Assembly: GCA_016192135.1 (NCBI GenBank)
Contig: JACPUR010000024.1
Coordinates: 1-64,000, forward strand
Direction of reading: 5' to 3'
From: Candidatus Tectomicrobia bacterium
GTDB taxonomy: Bacteria; UBA8248
DNA length: 64,000 nucleotides
Of this stretch, positions 32,937-41,703 are shown in pieces; the first letter of the stretch is position 1, and the number at the start of each line of letters is the position of its first letter. A program made the translations under genes and the position numbers. The notes beneath the pieces were generated by a model. It ran no database searches. It was not told the DNA's origin and saw only the letters and a list, made by a program, of their open reading frames with translations.

Positions 32937-34175
32937 CTACGCCTCGTCGAGCACCTCGACCGCCTTGAAGGGCCGGCCCTCCAGGAACTCGAGGCTCGCG
33001 CCCCCGCCCGTGCTCACGTGGGAGACCTTCTCGCTCAGGCCCATTTGTTCGATGGCGGCCGCGCTGTCCCCCCCGCCGATGACGGTGGTGGCCCCCTTGG
33101 CCGTCGCGGCGGCCAGCGCCTCGGCGACGGCCCGGGTGCCCGCGTCGAAGGGCTTGGTCTCGAAGACCCCCATCGGTCCGTTCCACACCACCGTGCGCGC
33201 CTCCTGGATGAGGCGGGAGAACTCTTGGACGGCCTTGGGCCCGATGTCCAGCCCCATCTGGCCCTCGGGCACGTCCCCCTCGACGACCTGGGCGGGCGCT
33301 CCGCTCTTGATCTCGGGCGCCGCGACGGCGTCGGCCGGGAGGTGGAGCTTCCCGCCCCCGAGCTTCATCAGGCGGGCCGCCTCGGCGATCTTGTCCTCCT
33401 CGACCAGGCTCTTGCCGGTCTTGCGGCCCTGGGCCCGGGCGAAGGTGAACATCATGGCGCCCCCGATGAGGACGTGGTCGCACTTGGCCAGCAAGGCCTC
33501 GATGACCCCGATCTTGTCCGAGACCTTGGCCCCGCCCAGGATGGCGGCGAAGGGCCGCCGGGGGCGGTCCAGGGCGTCGCCCAGGTACTTGAGCTCCTTC
33601 TCGAGGAGGAAGCCCGCGACCCGGGGCTTGCCCGCCATGAGCTGGGGCACGGTGAGCATGCTGGCGTTGTCGCGGTGGCAGGTGCCGAAGGCGTCGTTCA
33701 CGTAGACCTCGGCCAGGGAGGCCATCTGCTTGGCGAAGGAGAGCTTCTTCTCCTTCAGGGCGGGGTCCTTCGCGGCGTCCTTGTCCTTGATCTCCTCGGC
33801 GGAGTGGAAGCGGACGTTCTCGAGCAGGTAGCATTCCCCGTCCTTCAGGGCCGCGGCGGCGCGCTCGGCCTCCGGCCCCACGCAATCGGGGACGAAGGCG
33901 ACCGGCCGGCCGAGCAGCTGCTCCAGGCGCTTGGCCACCGGCGCCAGGGTCCACTGTTTGTTGGCCTCCCGGCCGTCCCCCTTGGGACGGCCCAGGTGGC
34001 TCGCGAGGAGGAGCCTCCCGCCCCTCTCCAGGACGTGGCGGATGCTGGGAAGCGCCATCCGGATGCGGCGGTCGTCCGTGATGGCGCCGGACTTGTCCTG
34101 GGGGACGTTGAAGTCCACCCGCATGAGCACGCGCTTCGAGTGAACGTCGAGGTCCCTGATGGTCTTCTTCGCCAT
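32937..34175 (-). CDS. pgk: Phosphoglycerate kinase
   Basis: This encodes 412 aa, slightly longer than typical bacterial enzymes (about 390-400). ATG 34175 gives MAKKTIRDLDVHSKRVLMRVDFNVP, the expected N-terminus. Other signatures: RIRMALPSIRHVLERG, ASHLGRPKG, NDAFGTCHR, AILGGAKVSDKIGV, GPMGVFE and GGGDSAAAIEQMG with TGGGASLEFLEG. It makes ATP from 1,3-bisphosphoglycerate in glycolysis and runs in reverse for gluconeogenesis. gap and tpi are not adjacent, so it is a lone glycolytic gene. An insertion near 140-160 (EEIKDKDAAKDPALKEKKL) accounts for part of the extra length. Confidence 0.97.
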   Translation of the reverse strand: MAKKTIRDLDVHSKRVLMRVDFNVPQDKSGAITDDRRIRMALPSIRHVLERGGRLLLASHLGRPKGDGREANKQWTLAPVAKRLEQLLGRPVAFVPDCVGPEAERAAAALKDGECYLLENVRFHSAEEIKDKDAAKDPALKEKKLSFAKQMASLAEVYVNDAFGTCHRDNASMLTVPQLMAGKPRVAGFLLEKELKYLGDALDRPRRPFAAILGGAKVSDKIGVIEALLAKCDHVLIGGAMMFTFARAQGRKTGKSLVEEDKIAEAARLMKLGGGKLHLPADAVAAPEIKSGAPAQVVEGDVPEGQMGLDIGPKAVQEFSRLIQEARTVVWNGPMGVFETKPFDAGTRAVAEALAAATAKGATTVIGGGDSAAAIEQMGLSEKVSHVSTGGGASLEFLEGRPFKAVEVLDEA

Positions 34176-34300
34176 GTCGGTCTCTCTGGGTGAGGGTCGC
34201 CGGAAAGGGATGAGGCCGGCCGCGTTGGCTTCCGTTTTTCCAATATAGGACAATCGGGCGTTCGGCACATCATGCGGAGGGCGGTCCGGGCGCGGAGTCC

Positions 34301-34325
34301 GCGCCCGTCGAGGGCGCTTTATTTT
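34301..34325 (+). terminator. Hairpin with U-tract in the SDR leader (possible attenuator)
   Basis: GCGCCC (34301-34306), loop GTCGA, GGGCGC (34312-34317), then TTTATTTT. It has the form of an intrinsic terminator on the plus strand, but no plus-strand gene ends nearby, and it lies just before the SDR ribosome site. It may be a leader attenuator. Confidence 0.45.
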
Positions 34326-34345
34326 CGGACCAAGGAGGAAAGAGG

Positions 34346-35137
34346 GTGATCCCCATCGATCTGAGCGGCAAGGTCGCGCTGGTGTCGGGAGGGAGCCAGG
34401 GCATCGGCCGGGGGTGCGGGGAATGGCTGGCCAAGGCCGGGGCGGCGGTGGCCCTGGTGGCCCGGAACGGCGAGAAGCTCAACGAGGCGGCCGAGGCCAT
34501 CCGCAAGGAGGGGGGCCGGGCCGAGGCCATCGCCGCCGACCTGACCCAGCCGGGCAAGTGCGAGTGGGCCGTGAGCGAGACGGTGGCGCGCCTCGGGGGG
34601 CTCGACATCCTGGTGAACGTGGCGGGCGTCGCCCGCCGCTCCGATCCGGCCGAGACCACCGACGACGACATCGACACCGCCATCAACCTCAAGGTGCGCG
34701 CCGCCGTCCGGATGGTGAAGGAGGCGGTTCCCCACATGAAGGCCCGGGGCGGCGGGAGCATCATCTTCACCCTGGGCCTGAGCCACGTGCACACCTCCGT
34801 TTGGCACGGCTCGGGCTCCATGTCGAACGGAATGCTCCTTCCCTACAAGCACCAGCTCGCCAAGCGGGTGGCGCCGTGGAACATCCGCGTGAACGTCGTG
34901 AACCCGGGAGCCACCGAAACCCCCCGGATGTCCATCCAGCAGCGGCGGATCGCCGAGATGAGCGGGAAGAGCGTGGACGACGTGGCGCGGGAGCGGCTCG
35001 CGAACATCCCGATGGGGCGCTTCGTGCGCGTGGACGACGTGGCGAAGCTGGTGCTCTTCCTGTGCTCGGACATGGCGAGCTACATCACGGGCGAGTCCAT
35101 CTCGGTGGACGGCGGGGAGAACAACGCGGTGCGGTAG
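34346..35137 (+). CDS. Short-chain dehydrogenase/reductase lacking the YxxxK motif
   Basis: This encodes 263 aa from GTG 34346, after GGAGGAAAGAGG. The Rossmann glycine motif is SGGSQGIG (14-21), followed by NVAG (91-94) and the tetrad Asn in INLKV (N114). The expected catalytic Tyr/Lys window holds GSGSMSNGMLL instead; aligned from IRVNVVNPG, the Tyr and Lys positions are about G157 and N161. The protein has only two tyrosines and no YxxxK anywhere. It may therefore be a non-canonical enzyme or a binding protein. The C-terminus (SYITGESISVDGGENN) is standard for the family. Confidence 0.88.
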   Translation: MIPIDLSGKVALVSGGSQGIGRGCGEWLAKAGAAVALVARNGEKLNEAAEAIRKEGGRAEAIAADLTQPGKCEWAVSETVARLGGLDILVNVAGVARRSDPAETTDDDIDTAINLKVRAAVRMVKEAVPHMKARGGGSIIFTLGLSHVHTSVWHGSGSMSNGMLLPYKHQLAKRVAPWNIRVNVVNPGATETPRMSIQQRRIAEMSGKSVDDVARERLANIPMGRFVRVDDVAKLVLFLCSDMASYITGESISVDGGENNAVR

Positions 35138-35142
35138 GCCCT

Positions 35143-36276
35143 CTACCTCCGCTCCAGGGCCTCGCGGAAATCCTCCTCCTTCCCGGGGGAGGGTTTCGCG
35201 CCTTCGGGCGCGCCTCCCTTCCGCGCCAGGACGACGCACCAGCCCACCAGCGCGGCGTTCAGGACGAAGAAGAAGAGGAATACCCCCAGGCCCCCCACCC
35301 GCGCCGCCTGCTCGTGCAGGGCGTAGAGGCGCTCGACGGGGAGGGAGGCGAGCCGCACCCCCTCGCGCAGCACCGTCATCCCCAGCACCGAGAGCAAAGC
35401 TCCCGCCGAGGCGGCCGCGAGGAGGCCAGGCCTCAAGTCCGGCTTGCTCCAGAAGGTCAGCCAGATCCCCGCCTGGAACATCCAGCCGATCAGCGCCAGG
35501 CCCAGGTAGGGGGCTCCGGCCCCTCCCGAGGCGAACTCCCGGGCGCCGGGGGGCAGGAGGGTGCCATAGCCGGCGGCCGCGAGGGCGCTCAAGAGGAGCC
35601 CGAGCAAGGCGAGGGCGGCCAGGCGGCGGACCTCGGCGGGGGAGCCCACGCCGCCGAGCCACAGCTGCCAGCACACGAGGAGGGCCATCACGGGGATGGT
35701 CCCCGCGGCCCAGAGCGAGAGACGGGGGAGGAGGGCGGCGGTCCAGAAGAAATAGGAGCCGGCCCCGAAGAAGGCGGGCCAGGCCCCGGGCTGGAGGCTC
35801 AGGAGGTGATTTTCGGTCCAGGAATAGCCGGTGAAGGCGAAGCACAGCCAGGCCGCGAGGGCGAGGGCGCCTCCCCGCCACGCGGGGCCCTCGGCGGCGC
35901 GGCGGCTCTTGAGCAGGTAGAGCAGGTAGAAGCCCGCGATGAGGACGGGGAGGATGGCCATCCAGCGGTGGAAGAGCAGGAGGTTCGCCGTGTAGAAGGA
36001 CCGCTGGTAGAGGATCTGGATGAAGAGCAGGGGCGCCACCCCCGCGGTGATGGCCCCGCTCAGGCCGAGGGGCATCCAGTCCCGCAGCGTCTGGGCGGCG
36101 GGACCTTTATGGCGGGGGGCCGAGGGATGGCCGGGCAGAAAGTGAACCGCCGCGAGATACCCCGTCCCCGCCAGCGCGTAGCTCACGAACAGCACGTGAA
36201 TCACCAGCGTGAGCACGTACAGGGTGAGATAAAAGGCCGTCGGCAGGGGGAAGCCGAAGGGGAAGGGGGCGTTCAT
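35143..36276 (-). CDS. Polytopic membrane partner of the bd-superfamily cytochrome
   Basis: This encodes 377 aa. ATG 36276 has AAAGGAAACA directly before it and overlaps the upstream stop (ATGA). I count eight to ten hydrophobic helices (for example FYLTLYVLTLVIHVLFVSYALAG and WMAILPVLIAGFYLLYLL). Several helix-embedded histidines (IHVLF, LLFHRW, ENHLL) could bind haem. It does not show clear CydB motifs. The coupled position after the haem-c-containing gene marks it as the second subunit of that complex. The last 30 residues are charged and probably cytoplasmic. Confidence 0.7.
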   Translation of the reverse strand: MNAPFPFGFPLPTAFYLTLYVLTLVIHVLFVSYALAGTGYLAAVHFLPGHPSAPRHKGPAAQTLRDWMPLGLSGAITAGVAPLLFIQILYQRSFYTANLLLFHRWMAILPVLIAGFYLLYLLKSRRAAEGPAWRGGALALAAWLCFAFTGYSWTENHLLSLQPGAWPAFFGAGSYFFWTAALLPRLSLWAAGTIPVMALLVCWQLWLGGVGSPAEVRRLAALALLGLLLSALAAAGYGTLLPPGAREFASGGAGAPYLGLALIGWMFQAGIWLTFWSKPDLRPGLLAAASAGALLSVLGMTVLREGVRLASLPVERLYALHEQAARVGGLGVFLFFFVLNAALVGWCVVLARKGGAPEGAKPSPGKEEDFREALERR

Positions 36277-37676
36277 TGTTTCCTTTCCCGGTACCAGCCA
36301 GGGGAGATACCCGCCTCCTGGAGCCACCGGTCAATCTGCACGATGGTGGCGATCTCGTTCGAGGAGGGCCACTCACTGGGACTTCCCGCCTTGGCCCAGG
36401 CGATCATTTGCACCAGGGCCTCCAGCTCGTCCGCCGTCCCGGAGAAGGGGGGCATGAAGGGCTTCGTCTGCTGGAGCTTGGCGATGTTCAGGCGCATCTG
36501 GTCGGGGGTCCAGGTGCCCGCCAGGTGCACCAGGCCGTTCGCGCCGCTCAAGGTGTGGCAGACGCTGCACTGGAACCGGAAGACCTTGGCCCCCAGCCGC
36601 ACCTGGTCGTTGGGGTAGCGGGCCGCGTCACGCAGGGGGTAGGGGTCCCGCGTGACTGAGCCGATGCGCCGCAGCTCCGCGATCTCGTCCGGCTTGATGG
36701 AGTTGGAGAACAGGGCCGCCCGGATGGTGTAGGGCTTCCGCACCCCCTCCCGGACGAACTCGCCCCCGCCCGTCGCGACGAAGGCCAGGCCCAAGAGGAG
36801 GGTGGCCGTGGCCCCGTTGATGGTGAGCCGCTGGAGATTCAGGCCGATCAGGGCGTAGAGGCCGACGAAGAGGGATGCCCCCGCCGCCACCCCCGTGAAG
36901 AGCGTCATGGCGGCGCTCCCTCCCAGCGCCCAGGCCCGGCTGTCCGGGGGAAGGGTATAGAGATACCACAGGCCCAGGAAGGGCATGAGGACCATGGGGA
37001 TCAGGAAGTGCGCCGCGCGATGGATGACGGCGTCCCGCTGGGCGAGGCTCAGGCGGGGGTGGGCGTTCACCACCACGCAGGCGACCAGGGCGGCGATGCT
37101 CGTCGAGGCGAAGGTCCGGTAGAGCAGGGAGGGCCAGAAGCTCGGATTGAAGAAGCCCGCCCACACGTTCCCGCCGGGCGCCCAGCCCCCCGGTGTGAGC
37201 TGCCAGGAGAGAATGCCGTTGACCCAGAAAAGGCTGAACCAGGCGGCCACGGAATAGAGGACCAGAAGGCGCATCCGGGCGGGATCGGAGAGTCCGGCGC
37301 CGTGGCGGTAGTAGGCGTAGCCCGCGGCGATCTCCAGGCAGAAGAAGGTCCACTCGGTCGCCCAGATCCAGTGGAACTCCTCCACCATCATGCCGATGGT
37401 GCGCGGGCTAATCTGGATAGCGGTGAACCACATCCCTACGCCGGTGAGGGCGCCGGTGACGAAGCTGACGAGGACGAGGAACTTGAAGTAGCCGTCCAGA
37501 GCCTCCCGGGCTGCGGGCTCGCGGCCCGTCTGGGAGAGCCACTGGAAGTAGCACATGAGCATCCCGCCCCCGATCGCGAACTGGGCGAGGAAGACGTGGA
37601 AGATGCCGAGCCCGCCGATGATCATGCCCTTCATGGCGGGCCCGAAATCATTGATGGGGTAGTACGGGAACTCCAT
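36273..37676 (-). CDS. Cytochrome bd-superfamily subunit I with C-terminal cytochrome c domain
   Basis: This encodes 467 aa. ATG 37676 is chosen over TTG 37694. Residues 1-320 form a CydA-like membrane domain: GIFHVFLAQFAIGGG (H27 as probable haem ligand), MMVEEFHWIWATEWTFFCLE, WVNGILSWQLTPGGW, and EFVREGVRKPY in place of the CydA motif GRQPW. The long Q-loop of quinol oxidases is absent. Residues about 355-450 are a mono-haem cytochrome c domain: C370-x-x-C373-H374, with PFMPPF as a likely Met ligand. This is the layout of the OR-C-like branch of the bd superfamily, which probably takes electrons from cytochrome c rather than quinol. Confidence 0.82.
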   Translation of the reverse strand: MEFPYYPINDFGPAMKGMIIGGLGIFHVFLAQFAIGGGMLMCYFQWLSQTGREPAAREALDGYFKFLVLVSFVTGALTGVGMWFTAIQISPRTIGMMVEEFHWIWATEWTFFCLEIAAGYAYYRHGAGLSDPARMRLLVLYSVAAWFSLFWVNGILSWQLTPGGWAPGGNVWAGFFNPSFWPSLLYRTFASTSIAALVACVVVNAHPRLSLAQRDAVIHRAAHFLIPMVLMPFLGLWYLYTLPPDSRAWALGGSAAMTLFTGVAAGASLFVGLYALIGLNLQRLTINGATATLLLGLAFVATGGGEFVREGVRKPYTIRAALFSNSIKPDEIAELRRIGSVTRDPYPLRDAARYPNDQVRLGAKVFRFQCSVCHTLSGANGLVHLAGTWTPDQMRLNIAKLQQTKPFMPPFSGTADELEALVQMIAWAKAGSPSEWPSSNEIATIVQIDRWLQEAGISPGWYRERKQ

Positions 37677-37829
37677 GCGCGGCGGTATCCTCAAGGTGCG
37701 AGGCCCAGGCGGGCCCGGCTACTTTACCACCGCGCGCCGGTGAGGTACATATGGACGGGGTTCCTCACTACGCCGAGAAAATCGCCACCAGAAGCGGGAG
37801 CGCGGGATGCGCGCCCGCGGGAGGGAGAG

Positions 37830-39071
37830 ATGACGCCAGCGCAGGCGCCGGCCGCCCTGTCCGCCTGGAACATGGAGTTCGTGGGATACCACGGGCTGGA
37901 GGATCGGCCCGCCTTCAAAATTGCCATGCAGGAGAAGAACGGCCGCTTTTATCTGTATTTGTCCTGCTTCTGGGTGAGCGGCTGGAGCGTGCTGGACGTC
38001 ACCGACCCGGCCTCGCCCCAGTATTTGCGCTTCATCCCCGGCCCCGGCAACACCTGGACCCTCCAGGTCCAGGTGGCCGATGGCCTGCTCGTCACCTCGC
38101 TCGAGAAAATTCCGCCCGGTTGGGGCCCCCGGCCGGACGATCCTCCCGAGAAGGAGGGTGTCTTCATCTGGGACGTGGACACGGACCCTTCCTCCCCCCG
38201 GCTCCTCTCCCACTGGGAGACCGGCGCCCAGGGCACCCACCGCAACTTCTACAATGGGGGCCGCTATGCCCACCTCTCGGCCTACTGCCCCGGCTACGAC
38301 GGCAACATCTACCGGGTCATCGACCTCCAGGACCCCTCCCGGCCCAAGGAAGCCTGCCGCTGGTGGCTTCCCGAGCAAGAGAAAAAAAGCGGCGGCGTCA
38401 CCCATGGCGGCGGGGAGGGGAGGCGCATCTTCCAACACGGCCCGGCCCACGCCGAGGGGGGGAGGGTCTACCTCCCCTATGCCGGGGGCGGCATGGTCGT
38501 CCTGAACATCGAGGACATCTCCTCCCCCAAGTTCATCAGCCGGCTGAACGTGCACCCGCCGCTCGGCAGCACCCTGGCCATGCACACCATCTATCCCTAC
38601 CTGAAGCGGGGCATCGCCATCGCCAACAGCGAGGCGCTCAAGGAGAACTGCGACGAGCCGCTCAACTACGCGGCGGTCATCGACATCAAGGACGAGAAGA
38701 GCCCCCGGCTCATGAGCCTCTTCCCCGTGCCGGATCCCCCGCCGGGCTACAGCCACAAGAACTTCTGCGAGCGGGGAGGGCGCTTCGGCCCGCACAACCA
38801 GCACCACGCGCAGGGGCTCCCCTGGATGGAGCAGCGGGACGATCGCGTCTATCTCACCTACTTCAACGCGGGCCTGCGGGTGTACGACCTCCTGGACCCG
38901 GTCCATCCGCGGGAGATTGCCTACTACGTCCCCTCGGACCCGGACCGGCGGCTGGGCATGCTCCCCAAGACCCTCGTCACCCAGAGCGAGGACGTCCTCG
39001 TGGATCGGCGGGGCTTCATCTACGTGACCGACAAGAACCACGGCCTCCATATCCTTCGCTGCACAGCCTAG
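37830..39071 (+). CDS. LVIVD-type beta-propeller protein
   Basis: This encodes 413 aa. ATG 37830 follows GGGAGGGAGA. Several blade-like repeats pair a surface strand with a DVTDP-type turn: GWSVLDVTDPASPQYL, GVFIWDVDTDPSSPRLL, VIDLQDPSRP, VLNIEDISSPKFI, VIDIKDEKSPRLM and VYDLLDPVHPREI. These match LVIVD repeats that form seven-bladed propellers. There is no signal peptide, so it is probably cytoplasmic. Conserved histidines (HNQHHAQG, HGPAHAEG) could bind metal. It is followed 23 bp later by a cyclase-family hydrolase, so the two may share substrate or expression. Confidence 0.75.
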   Translation: MTPAQAPAALSAWNMEFVGYHGLEDRPAFKIAMQEKNGRFYLYLSCFWVSGWSVLDVTDPASPQYLRFIPGPGNTWTLQVQVADGLLVTSLEKIPPGWGPRPDDPPEKEGVFIWDVDTDPSSPRLLSHWETGAQGTHRNFYNGGRYAHLSAYCPGYDGNIYRVIDLQDPSRPKEACRWWLPEQEKKSGGVTHGGGEGRRIFQHGPAHAEGGRVYLPYAGGGMVVLNIEDISSPKFISRLNVHPPLGSTLAMHTIYPYLKRGIAIANSEALKENCDEPLNYAAVIDIKDEKSPRLMSLFPVPDPPPGYSHKNFCERGGRFGPHNQHHAQGLPWMEQRDDRVYLTYFNAGLRVYDLLDPVHPREIAYYVPSDPDRRLGMLPKTLVTQSEDVLVDRRGFIYVTDKNHGLHILRCTA

Positions 39072-39094
39072 GGGAAGGCCCCAAGGAGAGACGA

Positions 39095-39781
39095 ATGAAG
39101 ATCATCGACCTCAGCCGCGAGATCTACCACCGGACCCCCCAGTACCCGGGCCAGCCCTCCATCATCGTGGGGATGTGGAAGGACCACGACGAGGCCTTCC
39201 GCGACTCGGGCAACGTGTGGGGCAACGCCGTCATGTATTTCTCGATGCCCGACCACGGGACGACCCACCTAGACGCGCCCCGCCACTTCCACAAGACCGG
39301 GACGAGCATCGACAAGTTCCCGCTCGAGCGCTGCATCGTCCCGGGCGTGTGCCTGGACTTCCGCCACATGGCCCCCCGGGCCGAGATCACGCCCAAGCAC
39401 CTCGAGGAGGCGGCGGCGAAGGCGGGCGCGCCCATCCCCAAGGGGGGCACCGTCCTCCTCTGCACCGGCCATCACGCCCGCACCTTCCCCAAGCCGGCCT
39501 ACAACACCGACAACCCGGGAGTGAACGTCGCCGCCACCGAATGGCTGGCCAAGCAGGGGATCGTGAGCTTCGGCATCGATTCCATGCGCCCGGGGCCAGA
39601 GGGGAGCGTCAATTCGCTCGTTCACAAGGCCTGCCACGAGCTGGGCATCACCCACATGGAGAGCCTCGTCAATCTGGAGGAGCTCGTCGGGAAGGGCCAA
39701 TTCCAGTTCATCGGCCTGCCTCTCAAGATCAAGGAGGGGACCGGAAGTCCCATCCGGGCCGTGGCCATTCTGGAAAATTAG
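39095..39781 (+). CDS. Cyclase / kynurenine formamidase-like metal hydrolase
   Basis: This encodes 228 aa. ATG 39095 follows AAGGAGAG. The family motif is DHGTTHLDAPRHFH (HxGTHxDxPxH), which supplies the metal-binding His and Asp residues, and a later conserved GIDSMRPGP. These enzymes hydrolyse N-formylkynurenine, isatin or other amides and lactams. No tryptophan-degradation gene is nearby, so the substrate is unknown. It follows the propeller gene on one transcript. The next gene is a repressor, 141 bp on. Confidence 0.88.
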   Translation: MKIIDLSREIYHRTPQYPGQPSIIVGMWKDHDEAFRDSGNVWGNAVMYFSMPDHGTTHLDAPRHFHKTGTSIDKFPLERCIVPGVCLDFRHMAPRAEITPKHLEEAAAKAGAPIPKGGTVLLCTGHHARTFPKPAYNTDNPGVNVAATEWLAKQGIVSFGIDSMRPGPEGSVNSLVHKACHELGITHMESLVNLEELVGKGQFQFIGLPLKIKEGTGSPIRAVAILEN

Positions 39782-39922
39782 CCGTTTTTCGGGCTAAATT
39801 CGGACAAAGGGCCGGGCAAAAGTTTTCTTTTCGCTTTTTGTCCGCCATGGTAGGATAGCGGGAACTGATTTTCTGCTCCCCCCTCGCCCAGGGGATAGGC
39901 TCCGCCGCCTTCCTGCCCGCCT

Positions 39923-40642
39923 ATGGCCAAGCCCTCCGATCTCAAGGAAGTGGGGAAGCGCATCGCCCAGGCCCGCAAGAAGCGGGGCCTCAACCCGAAC
40001 CAACTGGCCCGCAAGGCGGACATCTCCTGGGCCAATCTCATCCGCTACGAGGAGGGGAAGAACGAGCCGGGGGCGGGGAAGCTCCTCCGCATCGCCGATG
40101 CCTTGGGGGTGACGGTGGACTGGCTTCTGGGCCGGGACGGGGCCGCCGAGCAAGAGGAGGCGCGGCCCCTCGACGTGGCGGTCCGGGTCGCGGACGGGGT
40201 CCAGGGGCCCGGGCGGCTGCGGGATGTGGACTTCCGGGCCGTGCCCCTCGTATCCGGTTCCATCGCCGCCGGGAAGAGCCGCATCGTGGAGGAGGCGATC
40301 GAGGAATACGCCCTCATCCACGTCTCCCAGCTCGGGAGGCGGGGGGACGTGGTCGCCGTCCGGGTGAGCCGCGAGATGGGGCGGAGCATGCTCCCCCTCA
40401 TCCAGCCCGGGGCGGTGGTCGCCATCGACCGCCGGGACAAGGTCATCACGCCGGAGGGAATCTACGCCGTGCGCGACGAGGCGGGCGGCTGCACCCTCAA
40501 GCGGCTCCAGTGGACGCCGCCCCGGCTGTGGCTCATTCCGGAGAACCGCGACGAGCCCGTCTCCCACCTCGACCTTCCGGACGAGGACCCCGGGGCGCGC
40601 ATCGTGGGGCGGGTGGTGTGGGCCTACCAGCCGTTCGTGTAA
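39923..40642 (+). CDS. XRE-family repressor with S24 (LexA/CI-like) peptidase domain
   Basis: This encodes 239 aa from ATG 39923 (weak ribosome site). Residues 8-68 form a Cro/CI helix-turn-helix: VGKRIAQARKKRGLNPNQLARKADISWANLIRYEEGKNEPG. Residues about 120-235 form an S24 domain with nucleophile Ser in MGRSMLPLIQPGAVVAID and base Lys in CTLKRLQ. The usual Ala-Gly cleavage site could be SIAAGKS. It may be a stress- or DNA-damage-responsive repressor that self-cleaves. No phage genes surround it, so it need not belong to a prophage. Confidence 0.88.
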   Translation: MAKPSDLKEVGKRIAQARKKRGLNPNQLARKADISWANLIRYEEGKNEPGAGKLLRIADALGVTVDWLLGRDGAAEQEEARPLDVAVRVADGVQGPGRLRDVDFRAVPLVSGSIAAGKSRIVEEAIEEYALIHVSQLGRRGDVVAVRVSREMGRSMLPLIQPGAVVAIDRRDKVITPEGIYAVRDEAGGCTLKRLQWTPPRLWLIPENRDEPVSHLDLPDEDPGARIVGRVVWAYQPFV

Positions 40643-40646
40643 GCAA

Positions 40647-40679
40647 AAAAGCCGGGGGCGGCGGCCCGCCCCCGGCTTC
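40647..40679. terminator. Bidirectional terminator between the XRE-S24 gene and etfA
   Basis: Stem GCCGGGGGCGG (40651-40661), loop CGGC, CCGCCCCCGGC (40666-40676). On the minus strand it is followed by TTTTTTG, a strong terminator for etfBA. On the plus strand the U-tract is weak (TTCGTGCTTTC). Confidence 0.8.
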
Positions 40680-40693
40680 GTGCTTTCTGCCGG

Positions 40694-41686
40694 CTAGTTC
40701 TGCATCAGCTCCTGGACCTTCTTCGTGAACGCCGGGAGAACCTTCCTGTAGTCCCCCACCACGCCATACTTGGCTCGCTGGAAGATGGGCGCCTCGGGGT
40801 CGGTGTTGATGGCCACGATGTTCTTGCTGGGCCCGGCCCCCACCATGTGCTGCATGGCGCCCGAGATGCCGACGGCGATGTAGAGGTTGGGGCTCACGAT
40901 CTTGCCCGTCTGGCCCACCTGCATCGGGGTGGTCGCCCAGCCGGCGTCCACGGCGGCCCGGCTGGCCCCCACGGCCGCCTTGAGCACCTTGGCCAGGTCC
41001 TGCAGGTAGGAGAAGTTCTCGGCCCCGCCCAGGCCCCGGCCGCCGCTCACGACGATCTCGGCGTCCTCCAGGCGCACGCCCTCGGCCTCCACCCGCTTCG
41101 TCTCGACGAAGCTCATCTTGAGTGCGCCGGCCTCCACCTTCACATCCAGGCCCGCGAGCTCGCCCGCCCGGCCCTCCTGGACATCCGAGAGGGGGAAGGC
41201 CTTGGCGCGCGTGCTGGCCACGGCGAGCGCCTCGGTGCGGGAGCGGACGTGGCTGACCGCGCTCCCGCCGAACACCGGCCGCACGGCCGCCAGCCGCCCG
41301 CCCTCGATGGAGAGGTCGGTGCAGTCGTGGGCGTAGCTCGCGCCCCGCCGGAAGGCGATGCGGGGCGCCACGTCCCGCCCGACCGCGGTGTTGGCCACCA
41401 GAAAGATGGCGGGCGAAACCTGGCCCACCGCGGCGTCCACCACCTGGGTGTAGACGGCGTTGGTGTAGTCCGTCAGGTGCTCGGATTCGGCCGCGATGAC
41501 CTTGTCCGCCCCCAGGGCGATGAGGCCCTTGGCCAGATCCTTCGTGCCCGGGCCGCCCAAAAGAACGGCGACGAGCGAGCCGCCCGTCTCCTTGGCCAGC
41601 TTCCGGCCGACCCCGCACAACTCGCTGCTCACCAGGGCGAGGCGATCCCCCGCCCGCTCCGCCAGAATCAGGACATCCTTTGACAT
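40694..41686 (-). CDS. etfA: Electron transfer flavoprotein subunit alpha
   Basis: This encodes 330 aa. ATG 41686 follows AGGAGGCAAACCGG. The N-terminal half has [29 protein letters not shown]. The C-terminal FAD domain is canonical: [56 protein letters not shown], and [28 protein letters not shown] passes electrons from acyl-CoA or other dehydrogenases to the quinone pool. It is downstream of etfB in one transcript ended by a strong terminator. The ETF-quinone oxidoreductase is not in the window. Confidence 0.97.
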   Translation of the reverse strand: MSKDVLILAERAGDRLALVSSELCGVGRKLAKETGGSLVAVLLGGPGTKDLAKGLIALGADKVIAAESEHLTDYTNAVYTQVVDAAVGQVSPAIFLVANTAVGRDVAPRIAFRRGASYAHDCTDLSIEGGRLAAVRPVFGGSAVSHVRSRTEALAVASTRAKAFPLSDVQEGRAGELAGLDVKVEAGALKMSFVETKRVEAEGVRLEDAEIVVSGGRGLGGAENFSYLQDLAKVLKAAVGASRAAVDAGWATTPMQVGQTGKIVSPNLYIAVGISGAMQHMVGAGPSKNIVAINTDPEAPIFQRAKYGVVGDYRKVLPAFTKKVQELMQN

Positions 41687-41703
41687 CCGGTTTGCCTCCT
41701 TAG

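Noticed and set aside
37008-37829. An N-terminal extension of the LVIVD propeller protein
   Set aside because: The frame is open upstream but overlaps the divergent cytochrome gene and lacks conserved sequence; the ribosome site at 37819 marks the true start.
39923-40642. Prophage, judged from the CI-like XRE-S24 repressor
   Set aside because: No integrase, capsid, tail or lysis gene and no attachment repeats are nearby; a solitary stress repressor explains it.
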